Source: Rhizomys pruinosus
Taxonomy: Eukaryota; Chordata; Mammalia; Rodentia; Spalacidae
NCBI GenBank assembly: GCA_009823505.1
Contig: VZQC01005585.1
Location: 1,551,085 to 1,615,084 of the forward strand
DNA: 64,000 nucleotides
Direction of reading: 5' to 3'
The notes under the pieces are model-generated. The model was not told the DNA's origin, made no database searches, and saw only the letters and a list, made by a program, of their open reading frames with translations. Positions within the stretch are counted from its first letter, which is position 1; the number at the start of each line of letters is the position of its first letter. Shown here one piece after another: positions 11,451-23,692 of this stretch. Both the position numbers and the translations under genes were made by a program.

Positions 11451-12940
11451 AAAATACAGGCAGGGACTGATTATATTTTCCCAAGGTCAGTATGAATCTA
11501 TAGCTTCATGCTGACATAGGAGAAGGGTGCTGGAAACACGATCAAAACCTATCCTCTCATCTGCACATGCTCTAAGCAAAGAGGACAATGTGTTTAAAGA
11601 CTGTCTTTGAGAAAGTCATCATAGTTGCTTAGATTTCCTTCATCTTCCTAGACAGTGGTCAAAGAGCTCCTTTGAGGCTGATTCTACAAGCATGGTCATC
11701 TTGTAGTCATCAGTTGCAAAGCTAAAGTCAGGGAATGAATACAGTTCTTCATTTTTAACAGTCTTTAATGCAGAGCACAGGTACAAAGTTCTCCCAGCTC
11801 AGTAATTGTTGAAAAATTAATCATTGCTGTACAGCTAAGGTGATTTTATATAACTTTAAGTTTACATCTCAAATATCTGCTTGTGTACTTATGTGCTAAT
11901 TCCAGACTAGATTCTCTGGGATGATATTTTAGTATCATCCTACTTCTAAAATATTCTCTCTTTAATTGAAAGCTCCAGTCACCTCTGCCCCTCCTCCCCC
12001 AGAAAACTGATCCAAAAAATCTTTCTCCTTTAACCTAGTGAAGTACTTTTCTGTGAATACTCAAAGACTAGGCAATGAGATCTGTGACTTGCTAGCCACA
12101 ATCGAAGGCCTCTCACACAAATGGAGCACAAACACCGATGACTCTTTCTGAAAGGCAACAGTGAACTGCTTCTGAAAACCCAGAGCACCTTACAAGCTAT
12201 AGTAGAGACTTATACCAAAACAAGAAAGCAGAGACCCCTCTAAATGGGGGCAGAAAAGCTCAAAGCTCAAAGATGATATTCTCTTGTAATGAGCATAGTC
12301 CAGGTGCTACTTAAAAAAGAACTTTAACCTTTTTTTTTACCACCCTGACACTGGAAAGTTTGAGGGGAAAAAATGGTCCTTAAGGTCGTTCTAGTGATGG
12401 GCAAGTCATCTCTTTTTCTCTTTCAACACAGTCAAGTATCATTCTGTTTCACAGCTCCTGGCTGATCTTTTTAGCAATTTGCTACTTAAAGTCTACTTAT
12501 CTGTCAATCATTCTTAAATTCTTTTCATACTGCTGATGGTGGTGCTATGCAGTCTTCTACTAATGCACTTAATAGTTGTTGTGGTTTTGAAAGGCTGCCA
12601 ACCCAGAGAAGCAGCTGAAAATGTTACTGCCTAGTCAGACTGTACTGTCTTTTTCTTCATCTGCCTGACATTACCATTTGCAATTTTTATAGTCTGTATT
12701 CCATGCTGGTCTGACTGCAATCATTAGTTTTCTATGATATACTCTTCCTGATGGATTGCTTTGTTGTCTTGTGTTTTGGTTTGCCTGTTGTATTATCGGA
12801 TTTTCCAATGCACTGAATGATGAATTGTTTAACAACTCCAAGCTTCATTTGAAAGAACTCCTATAGGCTCATACTCTTTTGTTGGGTTGAAAGGCAATGA
12901 AATGACGTGATAAATATTGGAAAATGCAGATTTACCTAGC
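11451..12940. other. No recognised gene or repeat
   Basis: Unassigned, moderately AT-rich sequence without convincing splice-flanked open frames. Confidence 0.45.
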
Positions 12941-12959
12941 AGAAAATGCGTATTATGAG

Positions 12960-13070
12960 ACAATACAAATATGTTCGCATCCCAGTAATGCCATGTACCA
13001 CATACATCCATGGATAAATTATTTAACTTCTATGAACTTTTCTTTTACCTGTGCTTTGGTCCTAAGTAGA
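12960..13070 (+). mobile_element. Possible MIR fragment
   Basis: 'tggataaattatttaacttctatgaact' resembles the MIR core 'gacaagttacttaacctctctgagcc'. Short and weak. Confidence 0.35.
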
Positions 13071-13078
13071 CCTATGTA

Positions 13079-13432
13079 TTAGCCACTTTTCTGTTGCTGT
13101 GATAAAACAACATGACCAAAGGAACTTATAAAAGGAAGAGTTTATTTAAGCTTACGACTGATGGTTCCAGGGAATTAGAGTCCACTGTGGCGGGAGGCAT
13201 GGCGGCTGGAGCTGGAGGAGCATGCCAAGGGTCACATCACACAATGAGCACAGGAAGCAGAGAGAGAGCAACTGGAGACCACGAGGCTTGCCAAACTCAC
13301 TAAGCCTGCCCCCAGTCACACACTTCCTCCAGCACGGCCACACCCCCCAAGACCTCCAAAAACAGCACCACCAACTGGAGACAAACGTCTAAATACCTAG
13401 AGCCTATGGGGGACACTCATTCAAACCACCAC
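13079..13432 (+). mobile_element. URR1-like hAT-Charlie mini-element
   Basis: It begins 'ttagccacttttctgttgctgtgataaaacaacatgacc' and continues through 'gtggcgggaggcatggcggctggagc', 'cacacttcctccagcacggccacacc' and 'attcaaaccaccac'. This is the order of rodent URR1-type non-autonomous hAT elements. Near-identical 8-bp flanks (acctatgt / acctatct) fit the hAT target-site size. It encodes no transposase; the open frames at 13112-13343 are incidental. Confidence 0.8.
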
Positions 13433-14578
13433 AACCTATCTTGTATAAATAAAATAAGCTCAAGTGATTATACATATGAAAACTCCCTAGAATGTGATAA
13501 GTACTCCATGGTTACTACTTCTAGTAAACTTACCTGTCTTTAATAATTTTGATTATTTTCAACTTCACAAAATGCAAATGCCAGAAATGCTACAAATATG
13601 TAGTTCTCAAGATTTAGGCTTTTGACTTGCATCCAAAAAGTCAACAAGGACATGGTGGTTGCCTTTACTTACACATTCACATCCCAACTCACCGTCATAC
13701 CTCAAAGAAAAGGAAAAGTCCAAGCAATGGAATGTCTCAGATAATACCACAAAGGCAGCTAGATCCCAAGAGAAGCACCCGGCAACTGTGACAGGGTTCT
13801 ATTAGTTCTTGTCTTCTCAAAGAAAAAAATTCAGCCAAGAGACACACAGAGCTGAAGCAGACATTTGCTTGCAAAGACTCCAAAAACTGAAGTGGGCTGT
13901 CCCGAGGCAGTAGCACAGTGGATTCTGAGGTTTTATTAATATTTATGAGGTAGATGGCATATTCATGTGAAAAGGTGATGCTTTTTCTCACCTAAATCAG
14001 AATAGAGCAGGTCTCTTTTTTAGAATATTTATTCCCATGTTCCTCTAGGAACAGCCTCACAGGTGGGGAGTAAAAACTACATGTTGATATTGTAATGATG
14101 TAGAGCCTTCATTAGTGGACATGTATAGGAGAATACACTGGGGACTTAGCAGCCAGAAAAACATCCTCAAGGACATTTAACTCCAAAGGGGCATTTATGG
14201 CCAGAGGCACAGTTATCAAGATAAGCTGTAATTTTCTTGGTTAACTCAAGTCTAGCTCCTTTTTCAGACAGCTGAAGGTGCCATGACTGATCTCATGGCT
14301 ATCAGTTAAAATGTTTTGCTTTTTTAAATTGAGGTTTTACAATAACTTTGCAGGCAGTACAAGGACAAACAGGGCTTGGGGCTGTCTTCTAGGATGCCCT
14401 TCTCCCAGCTTCACCACTGCCTGCCTTCTGTCTAACATGCATGCAGTTGTCTGGAAACCAGAGCGCTCTCATGAATTCTACAGTGCGAAGATTGGCGTGT
14501 CTCTTCTGAGTCTGGGGGCTGCTGGGAAGGGGGAATTCATTGTTGTTTACTGATGAGTGTCTTAGTAGTTTGACCAGG
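13433..14578. other. No recognised gene or repeat
   Basis: Single-copy-looking sequence. The open frames at 13737-13991 (minus) and 14311-14553 (plus) lack convincing splice sites or motifs. Confidence 0.45.
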
Positions 14579-14659
14579 CTCCAATGGATGAACTCATACT
14601 GAAAGGTATTTGGGAACACAAGCCTAACTCTATAGATCTTTATGTGTGTGTGTGTGTGT

Positions 14660-14696
<37 letters not shown>

Positions 14697-14820
14697 TGTC
14701 TGTCTGTCTAAAAATTTGGTGGGTGGAAAGGGGGATGCAGATGGGGGAGAGAATCTGAATATGATCAAAATATATTGTATGAAATTTGCAAAATTTAAAT
14801 AAAAATATTTCTTAAAAGAA
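14579..14820 (+). mobile_element. Rodent L1 (Lx-type) 3' end
   Basis: After the TG run, 'gatgcagatgggggagagaatctgaatatgatcaaaatatattgtatgaaatt' and 'aaataaaaata' match the terminal 3' UTR of rodent L1. The microsatellite lies inside the UTR. Confidence 0.75.
14641..14709. repeat. (TG)n with a short (TGTC)n end
   Basis: A nearly pure TG run with two interruptions, ending in 'tgtctgtctgtctgtc'. Confidence 0.95.
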
Positions 14821-15322
14821 TGTGTTTTAGAATCAAATATACCCATATCAACTTTCTGCTTTTTATTGTAGTATCGACTATATTATCATCTCAACTTAGT
14901 TATTTCATCCCTTGATTTTGTCACCTTTACAGTGAAATATCTTACAGCTTAAGAGTAAACAAGACGATGAGAAGGGTTTAGAAAAGGGTCTGACTGCTTT
15001 GGGGTATAAGTAATAACCAAAAAGTTCTCAAAATGACTGAAAGCAGCAAGCTTTCAGACTTAATGGCAAAAAATTAACGGCAGCAAATAGATCTTGTGCT
15101 GTTATTTGGTGTGGATAGGTACGTTATCATGGGAGCACTGTATGAGACCAATTCCATAGTGTACAGAACGGTGCTGCATATGATGTGGAATGGACAAAGA
15201 ATGATGGTTAGAATTCAGGTTTTCCCAAGAAGCACGCACAGCCCTGGCATCTTAGTCTCATTTAGATATTTCTCAATCTCATATTTCATTATCATTCAGT
15301 TACTTCCATTTAAATTATTTGT
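14821..15322. other. No recognised gene or repeat
   Basis: A short open frame at 15096-15419 (plus) runs into the neighbouring SINE and is probably fortuitous. Confidence 0.45.
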
Positions 15323-15537
15323 TAATTTCTTTGTATGTATGTGTATGAGTGTTTTGTCTGTATGTACAGAAGTGTATCATGTGTTTACAATGTCTGCAGA
15401 GGGCATAAGAGAGTTCTGAGACCCCTGAAACTGGAGTTACAGGTGGATGTTAGCTGCCATGTAGATGCTGGGAACCAAACTCAGATCCTCTGCAAGGGAA
15501 GCCAGTACTCTTAACTGCTGAGTCATCTTTTAGCCCA
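15323..15537 (-). mobile_element. B3/B2-type SINE
   Basis: Antisense of the B3 body: 'atgtgtatgagtgttttgtctg', 'gagggcataag', 'aactggagttacagg', 'gctgggaaccaaactcagatcctctgcaag' and 'cttaactgctgagtcatc', the reverse of a tRNA-like head. Confidence 0.85.
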
Positions 15538-16424
15538 TATTTTCATTTTTAAAAGAATCTCCTAGTTTTTAGAAGAGGACATTTTTAAAAATTGATTGCA
15601 CGTCAATTTTTAATTTTGTATCATTTTATCCACCAAAATGCTGTTGTCAGAACTGTACTATACCAAATAGTCTGTTTGGATTTGTCTGGACCCAGAGTGC
15701 AGTCTAGGCCATTTTAAGAGGAAAGCATTATCTACTTCTCCCAGAGCATGAACTCATTAGTTTAATGAATATTATGCTTAAATAATAAGCCAGTTCCAAC
15801 TATACTAATTTTCCTCTTTGATATACATCTTTGTTTCTTTTTCTGTTTATTTGAAAGGTTTATTCTGTGCAGATAGAGTACATTCATTTGCTGCTGAGAA
15901 TCATCCTAGACAGAAATTGTGAATAATTCCCTTATAATAGTGACCATGTTACCTCTTGGTCACCTCCAACTTTGAGAAGTTGTTCTTCTATGATTTGAAG
16001 TTGCGGTATTTCTTTTTGGGTCTTTCACTCACTTGCCACTAAGTTGTATAGAAACCTGTTGTTTCAATATTTTCTCTAACAGTTGCTTACCATCCTCTAC
16101 AGTCATTCAGTAAAACCATTCTTGTAAAACCATTATTGTTCATAAGTAGCCATTTATATAACTGTGCCAGTTATTTTTACTTTTTCCACATTTTCTGAAG
16201 TTTCCTTTTAATATTATTTAAAGCATTAGATATTTGAGAAGGCTATTTCATATCTAATGTTATTTTTAAAAATGTAAAGTGAGGCTGTCAATCTTAGCAA
16301 GGCCATGAAAGAAAGCAGATGTAAACATGGCACTGCTGTAGAAGTAGAAGAAAGTGTGAATGGAAGGTAGAATACTTGAGGTCTAGAAGGATGGAACCCG
16401 CTAGCCTGGAAGAGGAGATAGGTT

Positions 16425-16545
16425 TACAGAGCATTGGCTGCTGGCCAGGTAGCTGCCTTCCCTTCCTTGCTGCACTCTCCCCCCCCCACCCCCAAAGCCA
16501 ATTTTTATTGAAGCTTTGTGCATTTCATACAAATATTTTTGTTTC
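16425..16545 (-). mobile_element. L1 3' tail, inverted
   Basis: 'ccaatttttattgaagctttgtgcatttcatac' preceded by a C-rich run is the reverse complement of the local L1 tail seen at 4140-4230 (G-rich run, then 'gaaatacacaaagcatcaataaaaa'). Confidence 0.65.
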
Positions 16546-16825
16546 TTAAGCTTTGGCACAATAGGCACAGTAGGAGATAACCTGGTTGTACATATTGTAT
16601 TTTCAGCACTCTTTGATTCTAAGTTCCAGATAGTTTGGTGGACAACCAAACTTCATCTGTACCAGAGGGGCAAAAACTGGGATATCTTGGTTGGCCAAAA
16701 TTTTTTGACTTATTCATTCCTGTGGGCTGGGGATAAGTATTTTTTTCTGGATATTTTTTATACTAATTGATACATACTATGTCTAGAGGATTTATCAAGC
16801 CTGTTGTTTAATCATGTCTTTTTAA

Positions 16826-17038
16826 AAAGTATTTTATTATTTTTATTTTATGTGTATGAGTGTATTGCCTGCATGCATGTAGGTACACCCATCATGCAGT
16901 GCCCACAGAGGTCAGAAGAGGATATTGGATTCCCTGGAACTGGAGTTACAAATGGTTGTTAGCCACCATGTGGGAGCTGGCAACTGAAGATGAGTTCTCT
17001 GCAAGAGAACTTTACTGCTGAGCCATCTCTCCAGCCCC
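16826..17038 (-). mobile_element. B3 SINE
   Basis: Inverted B3: 'tgtgtatgagtgtattgcctgcatg', 'gtcagaagaggatattggattccctggaactggagttac', 'ccatgtgggagctgg', 'gctgagccatctctccagcccc'. Confidence 0.9.
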
Positions 17039-17164
17039 TTTAATCATGTTTTAAACATATACTCTCACAGTCTACTTACTTTACATGAATTGAACATTGT
17101 TATCATTCCTGGTATCATCCACATATGTCATGTTAATAAACTCTGGAACTATAAGAGATTACCT

Positions 17165-17839
17165 CTATCATGGATTAACATATCATCCAAACATATGTGT
17201 CTATGCCAAAGTAACTTACCATAACTATTAGTGCTGCTTAAATACCTATATATCTAATTGCTTGTGCTTCATTAGTAGGATCAAAAGGTTATTCCTGGAC
17301 AAACTGTCAGCCCATGAAAGGAAACAGCCAGAATTGACCAGAGTCCAAGACAACAGCTCCAGAGAGAGTGGACTGTTTTACTTCTCATCCACCTGTGCCC
17401 CTTTTCTAAGCCTAGGGAACAATCTGCGGAAGAGGGGGCATGGTAGAATGTAAAGGCTGTGATTGGGGTGAATGGTGAAACTACAGCAATGTTAGTTGGA
17501 CTCCTCATCTGATCAACTTTGATTGAACAAACCAAACCCCGTCACCCCCACTGGACTGGTTGTGGGACATGTGGGGGTTTGGGCACAACAGCTGCAAATT
17601 GGTTTTGCACGAAGGATGCTTGTACTCCTGGAGAGGTATCACTTGGTAGATGGAAAAAAAAAATCTATCTAAAACGATGATGAAAGATGCAGGGGACAGA
17701 GGGCAGGAAATGCAGGAGCGGGGAGGGGGCGGGCGGGGGTGGGGGGTGGGATATTCATTTCAGCCTACAGGTTCATCATCCAGGGAAACCAAGGCAAGAA
17801 CCTTAAAAAAAAAAAAAAAAAAAAAAGGGAAAAAAAAAA
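17165..17839 (+). mobile_element. Unrecognised composite repeat, copy 2
   Basis: 17165-17625 aligns by eye with 3515-4040, including 'agcctagggaacaatctgcggaagaggggg' split in both as an open block, and 'aaggatgcttgtactc' near its end. The tail diverges: a 'gatgaaagatgcaggg' stretch, a G-rich run and a long poly(A) at 17803-17839. It is 5'-truncated relative to copy 1 and lacks the 67-bp duplication. The poly(A) supports retroposition. Confidence 0.65.
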
Positions 17840-18248
17840 CAGAAAAAACCCTTATGGTCGTATGAACCTACAACTCTAAAAAAACAAAAACAAAAACAAA
17901 ACTCTGGAACTATAGTAACTTGTGTGAAATCCTCACAATAAAACCCATTACCTTATAATTTTACCTTATGGAAGTACATGATGGAAATTCTCTCTTGAAT
18001 ACAGTTTGCTTATGATCAGTGTTTCCCCAACTATTTTTATTTTTAAAAGTAAGTTGTACACATGATTTTTTGATATATGTAGTAAACTGATCACTACAAC
18101 TTAGCTAATCAATATATCTCTTTAAATATTTCCATTTTATGGTGAAAAGTTACCATCTACTATCACAAATTCCACGTGCACAATATACTATCAACTAAAA
18201 TCACCAAAATGTATGTATGCTGCCTCTCCTGAATCTACTCATCCTATA

Positions 18249-18575
18249 TGCTGTGGTTTTGGTTTGGCCCCCCAAAGGCCCACATATCAAGGGCTCTGTT
18301 CCTGGCCTGACACACTTCTGGAAGTAGCTGAACCTTTAGGGCAGGGCTAGTAAAAGGAAGTTAATTTAAGGGATATTGGGACCCTGGCCTCTCCTTTTCC
18401 TTTTTTTCTTTCTGGTCAAGTGAGGTCAGCACATTCCTCTACACACATTCCTACCATGCTGGGCTGCCTCACCACAGGCCCCAAAGTGTCAAGGCCAAAC
18501 CTCTGAAGCACTTTACTTTTCAAGTTGATTGTCTCAGACATGTAGTTGCAGTGACAGAAACCTTAGCAATACATG
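18249..18575 (+). mobile_element. MaLR-like solo LTR inside L1M
   Basis: 'gctgtggttttggtttggccccccaaaggcccac' at the start, and 'tcagacatgtagttgcagtgacagaaacc' at the end, follow MaLR LTR ends (MST/THE1-like layout: 'tatggtttg...caaagg...', ending in 'tagcaacagaaa'). It has no internal region. Placement inside L1M gives the order of insertion. Confidence 0.55.
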
Positions 18576-18757
18576 ATATGACTGAAAATGTTTCCTCATT
18601 TCTCCTGCCTCCAGTAACTATCAATCTACTCTCTGCTTCTATGAATCTGACTTTGTGAGACTCCACTTTTATGACTTTGCAAAAATTCTTGTTTTCTCAT
18701 ATGTAGCACAATGTTCTCCAAATTCATTCATACAGTCTAAAACAACATAATTTCCTG

Positions 18758-18880
18758 TGTAAAGCCTTACTTTGTATACCAGGTTGGACTTGAACTGCCT
18801 GTGTAGCTTGGGCTTATCTGGAACTCGTGATCTCCTGCTTCTGACTCCCAAGTGCTGTGATTATAGAATAAGCCAGCTAA
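18758..18880 (-). mobile_element. Old B1-like SINE
   Basis: 'taccaggttggacttgaactgcctgtgtagcttgggc' and 'ctcctgcttctgactcccaagtgctgtgattatag' are an inverted, diverged 7SL-derived monomer. Confidence 0.7.
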
Positions 18881-20344
18881 CCTATACCAGTTCTCCCTAT
18901 ACATTTAGATATTAACTCATCAGATATATGGTTTGCAAATATATTCTTTCATTCTGTAACTCCCCTTTTCATTTATTGACAGGTTTCTTTTGCTGAACAT
19001 TACTTGTTTTGATGTAGTCATGTGTTCATTTGTCCCCCACTGTTTTTGGCACCACTTCCAAACAGACAATTATTGAAACTGATCCCAGAGAGATTTCCCA
19101 TTTTCCTCTACATATTTTACAGTTTCAAGTCTTAGATGTTTTTCATCTTAACCAACATGAGCTGATTTAGCATATGTGTAGGATCAGGATCCAATCTCAT
19201 CCTTTTGCATGTTAATGTTTGATCTCCCCAGGATCATATATCAGGCACAGTCATTTTTATATATTTTTATTTATTCTTATTGATTAATTCTTATTCTTAT
19301 TGATCACACTCATACCAATGTGAATTGATTTCAGGGATCTCTACCTTGTTTGTGGTGAGGATGTGTGACTATTTTATGTGAGTATAATACTAACTTGAAT
19401 TATCAAAGCCTTGTAACATATTTTGAGACAGGAAGCATGGCATTGTAGGCTTTTTCTTCATGCTTAAGACTGCTTTAATTAGTCAAGGTGTTTTGTGGTT
19501 CCAAATCAATTTTAAGAATATTTTTGTAATTTTTGTGAAAAATAGACCTTTGGAATTTTTATATCATCATATTGATTCAGTAGGGCCCTTTGCATTGTCA
19601 TTAGTGATACTGTATACCAGTCAGGGAGATTTAGTCCAAATACCTACATTTTTCCAGCTATGGAAGCTCTTGTGATGAATTTTTGTTCTAACTTTACCTT
19701 TGCTTGTTAAGCAATCCTTATTCTTCTGTCATTCTAAATTCCCAAGTGCCTTAGACCCTTACCCTATGTGTGAATGTGTGCAGTCCACCTCAAATGCCAT
19801 GAGGAAGACATGTGAATACGGGTGTGATTACAGAAACTGAACGATACTTCTTACATGTGGCAAAGTTCTTCAGGCACTGCCCCAGTAGAAGATGACAAGA
19901 TGACTGTCTTGTTATACACTGTTCTTTCAGCTTGTACTGATATCTGTGAGAAGTGTTAAGAACATACTTTCCATATCCGGAAACCAGGATCCTCTGACCG
20001 TGCTTTGCAAGTAGCTTTATGAAGTGCCCAGGACAAGTTCCTCCACACTCTGAATATAGCTCAGTATTCCCAGCACTAATGTGAATGAAGTCATTGGAAG
20101 GAACTGTTCTCTCTTATCCCTTGAGCTTTAGGGCTTCAATTCAAAGACCACCTGTCTAAAGGGAGTGTGAGTGCCTGTGTTCCCTTTTCTAGAACTAATT
20201 CCAGTTACATCACTCAAAACTGATTCTCTGTGACTGAACAGCTTTTTCCTCCAGGGCACTTTTCCTAGATAATTCTTGCTAGGGAAAGTGCTAAATGCAC
20301 TGTAGCAGTGCTGAGGAGACCTGGATGAATAGGACAAGGAAACA

Positions 20345-21804
20345 CAACTGCATTGTGCAATACACTTTATTTTCCTTTTACCTTTGCAGTCATCTTTGAG
20401 TAATCTAATTGTGTAAACAATAGAATGGAATGAAATTACATTTAATTGTATGCAAATGGTTCTAGAACACCTTAACAATTATGACAAGGCAATTATAAAT
20501 AACTTTTTTTCTTAGTAATATATATTTGCTTTTTAAAGTACATTAAAGAGCTGCCATATCTAGGGTTAGCTAGGAAAGAGCAACGGGAGCATCCTGGGCG
20601 CCTACCTTCCTGAAAGTTTAGACTCCAGATTTGAAAATCCTAAGGTTTACTAGGTCCATATTATAGAGTGAAGCAGAGAGGACTCTTGGGTTGGAAATAT
20701 TTATTCTTGAAACTTTACAGCATTTTACCTTTCAGTCATTGCACAAACCCCTTTCTATTATTTTCACACCACCTGGTTATTCTGAAGAATTTCAAGTAAA
20801 ACTCAGATTCTTGTATTTTCAAGTTTATCACCTTTAGAGTAATAGATTCCATCACTTAAAGAAAGCCAAATCAGAGTCGGAGATATAGACAGCAATCTAA
20901 CAGAATGGCAACTTTTTTTGTAAGTATTTTAAATGTTCCAATGAAGCAAAACTTACATATATCACGTTGTGTAGCAGAAATTTTAGATCTGAGACTATTA
21001 TTTCAAAGTAAAGTAGCCTCAGGCACATTCTTAATATGAAAGTTTGCAAGGCACCTCCTTCTCCCCAGAGACAACTGGATTGTGGACTGGTTTTTAGGCA
21101 AACAAACCAAAAGAGAAAGCATCCAAATCCCTAAATTCCATCATTTCAAAAATTAGAAGTTATAAATACTCCAAAGATAGACCTGAAACTTTTTGTTTAA
21201 ATAATGAGATTAGCTGAAAGAAGCATATAATCAAAACATTTTTCTTATAGCTAAGGTGTGTAAAGCATAAATATATGAAAAATAAAATTCACAGTCAGTT
21301 TTAAAACTAGAATTCAAGTTTGGCTAATAAATCTTAATTTTATAAGTATATTAATTTCTAAGTACAACATAAAAGAGGCAGTACTGTCAGATGTACAATT
21401 AAAAATATAACAGAAATATAACAATGAAAGGAGAGACAGGCTTCTGGTAGAAAATTGCTTTTGTTGCTGATAAATAGGACCACCTGAGTGTATTTCAGAC
21501 TCTTTGCTTACAGGCCATCCAAATTGATTGCTAAGAATATTAAATAGCTTTTTCAAAAAATCAGCAACAGTCGTGCAGCTGTGACATTTGCTTGCTCTCA
21601 TACTGTGGGTTGCTAGAGAATAAAGCAGAACTCAGAGTGTTGCAAGTTTAAAAAAAAAATATTTTTTATCCCATTCATTCGAAGCCAGCCTCTTCACAAT
21701 CTTCTTACTTGTAGGGATTTGAGAGTGAGGGGGTTGGAGGAATTAGGCAGGGAGAGGAGTGAGGGGGCACGGCAGATCAGGGTGACAGCAAGAGACTGCG
21801 TACA
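20345..21804 (-). other. Putative 3' UTR of the minus-strand gene
   Basis: A repeat-free AT-rich block between the predicted stop codon at 21805-21807 and a candidate poly(A) signal. The absence of SINEs over about 1.4 kb, in a window with one every 1-2 kb, fits an exon but proves nothing. Open frames at 20128-20478 and 21314-21601 have no recognisable motifs. Confidence 0.4.
20366..20371 (-). terminator. Candidate poly(A) signal AATAAA (minus strand)
   Basis: TTTATT on the plus strand reads AATAAA on the minus strand, followed within about 30 bases by a GT-rich stretch (antisense of 20335-20360). If the minus-strand exon at 21805-21879 is real, this would close a 3' UTR of about 1.4 kb. Other A-rich hexamers exist, so the choice is tentative. 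Confidence 0.35.
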
Positions 21805-22197
<393 letters not shown>

Positions 22198-22285
22198 CTG
22201 AGATAGGGCCTTCAGGCCATCCTGAAATTCAGAGTCCTCCTAACTTAGCCTCCTAAGTGCTGGGATAGCAAGGTCAGCCAGCCTC
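22198..22285 (-). mobile_element. Old B1-like fragment
   Basis: 'tgagatagggccttcaggccatcctgaaattc' followed by 'ctcctaacttagcctcctaagtgctgggatagc' is an inverted degenerate 7SL-type monomer. Confidence 0.6.
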
Positions 22286-22314
22286 ACACTATAGTCAATT
22301 TAGATGGACTTTCT

Positions 22315-22561
22315 TTTTTTTTTTAATTTTTTTATTTATTTTCTATGAATATGAATGTACTGTCTTCATGCAGGTTTGTGCACCCGTGTCGTGCAATGCA
22401 GCGGAGGTCAGAAGAGGGTGTCAGATTCCCCTGGAACTGGAGTTCTCCTGGAATTGGAGTTACAGATGGTTCTCAGCCACCATGTGGGTGCTGGGGATTG
22501 AACCTGGGTCCTCTGCAAGAGCGGTCGGCGCTCTTAACCACTAGGACATCTCTCCAGCCCC
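22315..22561 (-). mobile_element. B2 SINE, duplicated-core subfamily
   Basis: Inverted B2 with head 'gagcggtcggcgctcttaaccactagg' at its right end, and the duplicated 'ctggaactggagttctcctggaattggagtt' core. Target repeat 'ttagatgga(c/t)tttct' at 22300-22314 and 22562-22576. Confidence 0.92.
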
Positions 22562-22793
22562 TTAGATGGATTTTCTAAAGAATCTCTTAGGCATATAAAG
22601 TTTTTTTTTAATACTGTGACAATAATCACAAGAGATTGAACAGGTCACTTAAAAATATATATCTCCCAAATCATCTCCATCTCCTCTGTAATGATGGGCA
22701 GAAAAAAAATGTAGTTAACAACTTCTAACTTGTCTTTTTATAGAGGACTGTTACTTAAATGCCAGGGAATACGTTTTACAGGGAGAGGTCTTT

Positions 22794-23163
22794 AGTTTGG
22801 ATTATGTGTACTCCCGAGGTCTTCATGGATTAAGGCCTAAGTCCCAAAGTGCTACTGGAAGGTGGCAGAATCTTTTAAGAGGGAATCAAGTGAAAGTCTT
22901 ACATCACTAGATGCATATAATTAAAGGCGAAAGTGGCAGTTCAGCCCCCTTCTCTCTGCCATTTGCTTCCTGGCTATAAGGTCAGTGGTTCTGCTCTGCC
23001 ATGAACACCCAGGATGATGCCCTACCTGACCACATGCTCAAATCAATGAGAATGACCAACCATGGACTAAAAATCTCCAAAACTGTGAGCCAGAGCAAAC
23101 ATTTTCTCTTTATAAGCTGACTACCTGTGAAGTATTTTATCACAGTAACAGATGACTAACACA
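22794..23163 (+). mobile_element. MaLR-like solo LTR
   Basis: 'tttggattatgtgtactcccgagg' near the start and 'actgtgagccagagcaaacattttctctttataagctgactacc' then 'ttttatcacagtaacagatgactaacac' at the end follow the MaLR LTR 3' end layout. A central part around 22930-22990 is pyrimidine-rich. The precise family is not certain; it could be a URR1-type element. Confidence 0.5.
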
Positions 23164-23385
23164 GTATTATAATAGAATTCATTCTTGTAACAAAAATTCA
23201 CATTATTTTAGGACATATTGGTTGCCTTAAATCAGCCAAATCATACTGCTTTACTCCTATTACTTCAAAATCAGAAGAAATGGAAAATACCCCATTGCCT
23301 GTAAACTTTTCAACAGGTCTAATTCATTATTTTCACCACCCTGCTTCCTTTCCTTTATCCATACAATTGCAGGCATGAGCACAAA

Positions 23386-23638
23386 ATACACACACACACA
23401 CACACACACACACATGCACAACACACAACCACATGCACCTACGATACATACTGCACACCTACACCCACCAAACACACACTACACACACACATCATTTTAC
23501 ACACATACCACATACACATACACCACCTATTACACATACACCACATACACACCAAACACACTACACATACATCATACACATACACTACAGACCACGTATA
23601 CACATATTACCCATTAAACATACACTACACACACAAAC

Positions 23639-23676
<38 letters not shown>

Positions 23677-23692
23677 AACACTACCTCCACCA
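23386..23692. repeat. Long CA-rich array with CATA/CCA variants
   Basis: Two pure (CA)n blocks at 23386-23413 and about 23638-23672 frame some 220 bases of degenerate 'acacataccacatacac' units. The overlapping plus-strand open frames rich in H and T are artefacts of the repeat. Confidence 0.9.

Larger units (their letters stand above)
17985..19690 (-). mobile_element. Ancient L1M element, inverted and interrupted
   Basis: Antisense L1 ORF2/3' UTR runs through the whole stretch. The clearest part is 19430-19580, with 'gacaggaagcatggcattg', 'tttaattagtcaaggtgttttgtggttcc' and 'gtgaaaaatagacctttgg', the standard antisense L1 ORF2 sequence shared across mammals. It is broken by a MaLR-like LTR (18249-18575) and an old B1 (18758-18880). 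No intact frame remains. Confidence 0.75.
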
